Source: Nonomuraea basaltis (GTDB lineage Bacteria; Actinomycetota; Actinomycetes; Streptosporangiales; Streptosporangiaceae). From it: DNA of 64,000 nt. Numbering within the stretch: the stretch's first letter is position 1; the number at the start of each line of letters is the position of its first letter. The stretch spans positions 1 through 64,000 of the forward strand of contig NZ_VCJS01000012.1 of NCBI RefSeq assembly GCF_005893125.1. The letters run 5' to 3'. The notes under the pieces are model-generated. The model ran no database searches and had not been told where the DNA came from. It saw only the letters and a list, made by a program, of their open reading frames with translations. Shown one piece after another: positions 61,281 through 64,000 of the stretch. A program made the position numbers and the translations under genes.

Positions 61281-62879
61281 GTGCTGCTGACGATCACGAC
61301 CACCGCGAGCCCCGCCACCGATCTCGGCTTTCTCCTGCACAAGCATCCCGGGCGCGTGCAGGAGTTCGGCCAGTCGTTCGGCACGGCCACGGTGTTCTAC
61401 CCGGAGGCGGGCGAGGAGCGCTGCACGGCGGCGCTCATGCTGGAGGTCGACCCGATCGCGCTGGTCAGGTCGCGCGGCAAGGGCTCGCCCGACTTCAGCT
61501 TGTCGCAGTACGTCAACGACCGTCCCTACGCGGCCTCCTCGCTGCTGGCCGTGGCGCTGGGCGACGTGTTCCGCACCGCGCGGGCCGGCCGGTGCAAGGC
61601 CCGGCCCCAGCTGCCCGGCACGGCCCTGCCGCTCGAGCTGCGGCTGCCCGCGCTGCCCTGCCGCGGCGGCCCCGACCTGGCGCGGCGGCTGTTCGAGCCG
61701 CTCGGCTGGGAGGTCGACGCGCAGGAGGTGCCGCTCGACGAGGGCTTCCCCGAGTGGGGCGAGTCGCGATATGTCCGGCTCACCCTGCGCGGCACGGTGC
61801 GCCTGGCCGACGCGCTCAACCACCTCTACGTGCTGCTGCCCGTGCTCGACGACGGCAAGCACTACTGGATCGCGCCCGACGAGGTCGACAAGCTGATCAG
61901 GGCCGGCGAGGGCTGGCTGTCCGGGCACCCGGAGCGCGGCCTGATCACCCGGCGCTACCTGGGGCGGCGCTGGGCGCTGGCCCGCACCGCCCTGGCCCGG
62001 CTGGCCGAGCTGGGCGACGAGACGGAGGAGGAGCTGGAGCCCGCTGTCGCGGAGGAGCCGATCCCCGAGGAAACCGCCGCCGCCGAGCTGGCCGTCGCCG
62101 AAGCGGAGGCCTCGGCCCAGGCGTTCGCCGCGTCCGGCGAGGCTTACACCAGCACGCTCCACATCACGTTCGACGCACCCGGCCCGCCGGATGCGGCGGT
62201 CGGCGCATCCGGCCCGCTGGACAGCGCGCCCGATGCGGCGGTGCAGGAGAGCCCGGCGCCCGAGGCCAAGGCCAGACCGCTCAACGTCCGCCGCCGCGAG
62301 GCCGTGCTCGCCAAGCTCGAGGAGCTGGGCGCGGTCAGCGTGATCGATCTGGGCTGCGGCCATGGCGAGCTGGTCGGCGCGCTGCTGGTCAGGCCCGGGT
62401 TCGCCCGGGTCGCCGGCATGGACGTCTCGTCGATGGCGCTCACCATCGCCGCCCGCAAGCTGCGCCTCGACCGCATGCCCGACGCCAAGCGCGCCCGGCT
62501 CACCCTGTTCCAGGGCGCGCTCACATACACCGACAAGCGGATCAAGGGCTACGACGCCGCCGTGCTCATGGAGGTGGTCGAGCACGTCGACGCGCCCCGC
62601 CTGGCCGCGCTCGAACGCGTCGTTTTCGGCCACGCCCAGCCCAGGCACGTGCTCGTCACCACCCCCAACATCGAGCACAACGTGCGCTACGAGTTCCTGA
62701 CCGGCCTGCGCCACCCCGACCACCGCTTCGAGTGGACCCGCGCCGAGTTCGCCGCGTGGGCGACCCGGGTGGCCGCGGAGCACGGCTACCAGGTCGCGTT
62801 CGAGCCGGTCGGCGACGACGACCCCGAGGTCGGCCCGCCCACCCAGATGGGAGTGTTCACCCGTGATCAGCTTTCCTGA
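61281..62879 (+). CDS. hen1: 3'-terminal RNA ribose 2'-O-methyltransferase Hen1
   Basis: Starting at GTG 61281 (the family starts MLLTITTT), the product has 532 residues. The N-terminal half (about 1-260) is the Pnkp-ligase-activating domain (LLHKHPGRVQEFGQSFGTAT). An acidic linker leads to the methyltransferase: VIDLGCGHGELVGALL (SAM site at 355-370), MEVVEHVDAPRLAALE and TTPNIEHNVRYE, whose Glu/His residues bind the metal. Bacterial Hen1 methylates the 3'-terminal ribose of cleaved RNA during Pnkp-driven repair, protecting it from repeated cleavage. It overlaps the pnkp start. Confidence 0.93.
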   Translation: MLLTITTTASPATDLGFLLHKHPGRVQEFGQSFGTATVFYPEAGEERCTAALMLEVDPIALVRSRGKGSPDFSLSQYVNDRPYAASSLLAVALGDVFRTARAGRCKARPQLPGTALPLELRLPALPCRGGPDLARRLFEPLGWEVDAQEVPLDEGFPEWGESRYVRLTLRGTVRLADALNHLYVLLPVLDDGKHYWIAPDEVDKLIRAGEGWLSGHPERGLITRRYLGRRWALARTALARLAELGDETEEELEPAVAEEPIPEETAAAELAVAEAEASAQAFAASGEAYTSTLHITFDAPGPPDAAVGASGPLDSAPDAAVQESPAPEAKARPLNVRRREAVLAKLEELGAVSVIDLGCGHGELVGALLVRPGFARVAGMDVSSMALTIAARKLRLDRMPDAKRARLTLFQGALTYTDKRIKGYDAAVLMEVVEHVDAPRLAALERVVFGHAQPRHVLVTTPNIEHNVRYEFLTGLRHPDHRFEWTRAEFAAWATRVAAEHGYQVAFEPVGDDDPEVGPPTQMGVFTRDQLS

Positions 62880-64000
62880 GCTCTCCCTCGTGGTGCTCGT
62901 CGGCGTCTCCGGCAGCGGCAAGTCCACGTTCGCCAAGAAGCACTTCAAGCCCACGCAGGTCATCTCCTCCGACTTCTGCCGCGGCCTGGTGGCCGACGAC
63001 GAGAACGACCAGTCGGCCACCCCGGCCGCGTTCGACCTGCTGCACCACATCGTCGGCGTGCGCCTGGCCAGGGGCCTGTTCACCGTGGTCGACGCCACCA
63101 ACGTCCAGTACGCCGCCCGCAAGAGCCTCGTCGACCTGGCCAGGAAGCACGACGTGCTGGCCGACGCGATCGTGCTCGACGTGCCGGAGGAGGCGGCGAT
63201 CGAGCGCAACGCCGCCCGCCCGGACCGCGACTTCGGCGCCGGCGTGGTGATCCGCCAGCGCAAGGACCTGCGCCGCTCGCTCGGCAAGATCTCGGGCGAC
63301 GGGTTCAGGAAGGTGCACGTCCTGCGCGGCCTCGACGAGATCGACAACGCGGTGATCACGTACGAGAAGGCGTGGTCCGACAAGACGGAGCTGACGGGCC
63401 CGTTCGACATCATCGGCGACATCCACGGCTGCCGCTCGGAGCTGGAGACGCTGCTGCACGAGCTCGGCTGGCAGGGGAGCAGGCACCCGGAGGGGCGAAC
63501 GGCGGTGTTCGTCGGCGACCTCGTGGACCGCGGGCCCGACACGCCGGGCGTGCTGCGCCTGGTCATGGACATGGTCGAGGCGGGCACCGCGATCTGCGTG
63601 GCGGGCAACCACGAGCAGAAGCTGGTGCGGGCGCTGAACGGCCGCAACGTCAAGATCGGCCACGGCCTGCAGGAGTCGCTCGATCAGCTCGCCGCCCAGC
63701 CGCCCGAGTTCGTCGAGCGGGCCAGGACGTTCATGGACGGCCTGCTCAGCCACTACCGGCTGGACGGCGGCCGGCTCGTCGTCGCGCACGCGGGCCTCAA
63801 GGAGGCCTACCACGGGCGGGCCTCCAAGCGGGTGCGCGCGTTCGCCCTGTACGGCGACACGACGGGTGAGACCGACGAGTACGGCCTGCCGGTCCGCTAC
63901 CCGTGGGCCGAGGAATACCGCGGCCGCGCCATGGTCGTCTACGGTCACACGCCCACGGTCAAGCCCGAGTGGGTCAACAACACGATCTGCCTCGACACCG
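62863..64000 (+). CDS. pnkp: Polynucleotide kinase-phosphatase Pnkp, RNA repair (truncated at window edge)
   Basis: GTG at 62863 (GGGAG upstream) overlaps hen1 by 17 bp. The visible 379 codons encode the kinase domain (GVSGSGKST, P-loop at about 14-22) and the calcineurin-like phosphatase domain, whose signatures are GDIHGCRSEL (185-194), GDLVDRGPD, GNHEQKL and VYGHTPTV. The C-terminal ligase domain expected from the family should follow outside the window. With Hen1 it forms the two-gene bacterial RNA repair cassette. Confidence 0.94.
   Translation, partial: MISFPELSLVVLVGVSGSGKSTFAKKHFKPTQVISSDFCRGLVADDENDQSATPAAFDLLHHIVGVRLARGLFTVVDATNVQYAARKSLVDLARKHDVLADAIVLDVPEEAAIERNAARPDRDFGAGVVIRQRKDLRRSLGKISGDGFRKVHVLRGLDEIDNAVITYEKAWSDKTELTGPFDIIGDIHGCRSELETLLHELGWQGSRHPEGRTAVFVGDLVDRGPDTPGVLRLVMDMVEAGTAICVAGNHEQKLVRALNGRNVKIGHGLQESLDQLAAQPPEFVERARTFMDGLLSHYRLDGGRLVVAHAGLKEAYHGRASKRVRAFALYGDTTGETDEYGLPVRYPWAEEYRGRAMVVYGHTPTVKPEWVNNTICLDT

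Overview
The window is chromosomal DNA of a high-GC actinomycete. Codon use with G or C at third positions, GTG/TTG starts, an FtsZ-regulator SepH gene, a coproporphyrin-type ferrochelatase, DUF4193/DUF3710/DUF3159 genes, an F420-type LLM oxidoreductase and an AfsR-like regulator all point to Streptosporangiales (Nonomuraea or Streptosporangium-like). That placement is inference from gene content; no 16S rRNA is present. No tRNA, rRNA, CRISPR array, prophage or replication origin was seen.

Layout. 1-3.3 kb: edge of an ISL3-type transposase, a membrane-anchored disordered protein, a PEBP-family lipoprotein, and a gene-poor stretch with a broken BTAD fragment and a short tandem repeat. 3.3-8.2 kb: two overlapping PH-domain membrane proteins, then sepH. 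8.3-18.7 kb: a subtilisin-like protein that has lost its serine region, an aldonolactone oxidase, a polysaccharide deacetylase, an MFS carrier, an SLT lytic enzyme, ferrochelatase, a 2 x 50 bp tandem repeat, an S9 peptidase and an inositol-monophosphatase-like enzyme closed by a strong terminator. 18.7-22.6 kb: a 54-aa gene, an OmpR-type two-component pair, a DUF4193 protein and an unknown protein.

22.6-29.2 kb is a phenylacetate-type aromatic catabolism locus: TetR regulator, paaK and a PaaI-type thioesterase diverge from paaN across a PaaR-like palindrome; a metallo-beta-lactamase-fold protein and a flavin monooxygenase follow. 29.2-39.8 kb holds otsA overlapping a DUF4235 gene tail to tail, an archaeal-type valS, an ArsR/MFS divergon, a SnoaL-like protein, a DUF6351 secreted protein, an AI-2E-family permease and a thioesterase. 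39.8-49.4 kb is the conserved actinobacterial block dut, DUF3710, OB-fold, DUF3159, a cold-shock gene, two TrkA-type potassium-gating proteins, an APC/KimA-like permease, a membrane alpha/beta hydrolase and a TRAM RNA methyltransferase.

49.4-52.6 kb is a decay zone: an SDR relic beside an intact SDR, an internally deleted qcrB (cytochrome b) relic, a DUF6289 secreted peptide and an alpha/beta hydrolase. 52.6-60.1 kb is regulatory: a large AfsR-like regulator, a NarL-type regulator with two tandem sensor kinases (one lacking the phosphoacceptor histidine), and a degenerate GH18-like secreted protein. 60.2-64 kb: a dispersed 37-bp repeat, an LLM oxidoreductase and the RNA-repair pair hen1-pnkp, the latter cut by the window edge.

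Most notable for follow-up: the kinase pair with one His-to-Asn partner, the subtilisin-like protein without its catalytic serine block, the dispersed 32-37 bp repeat shared between paaN's 3' end and the LLM gene's leader, and several pseudogene relics not visible as open frames. No clearly new multi-gene system could be proven from sequence alone.
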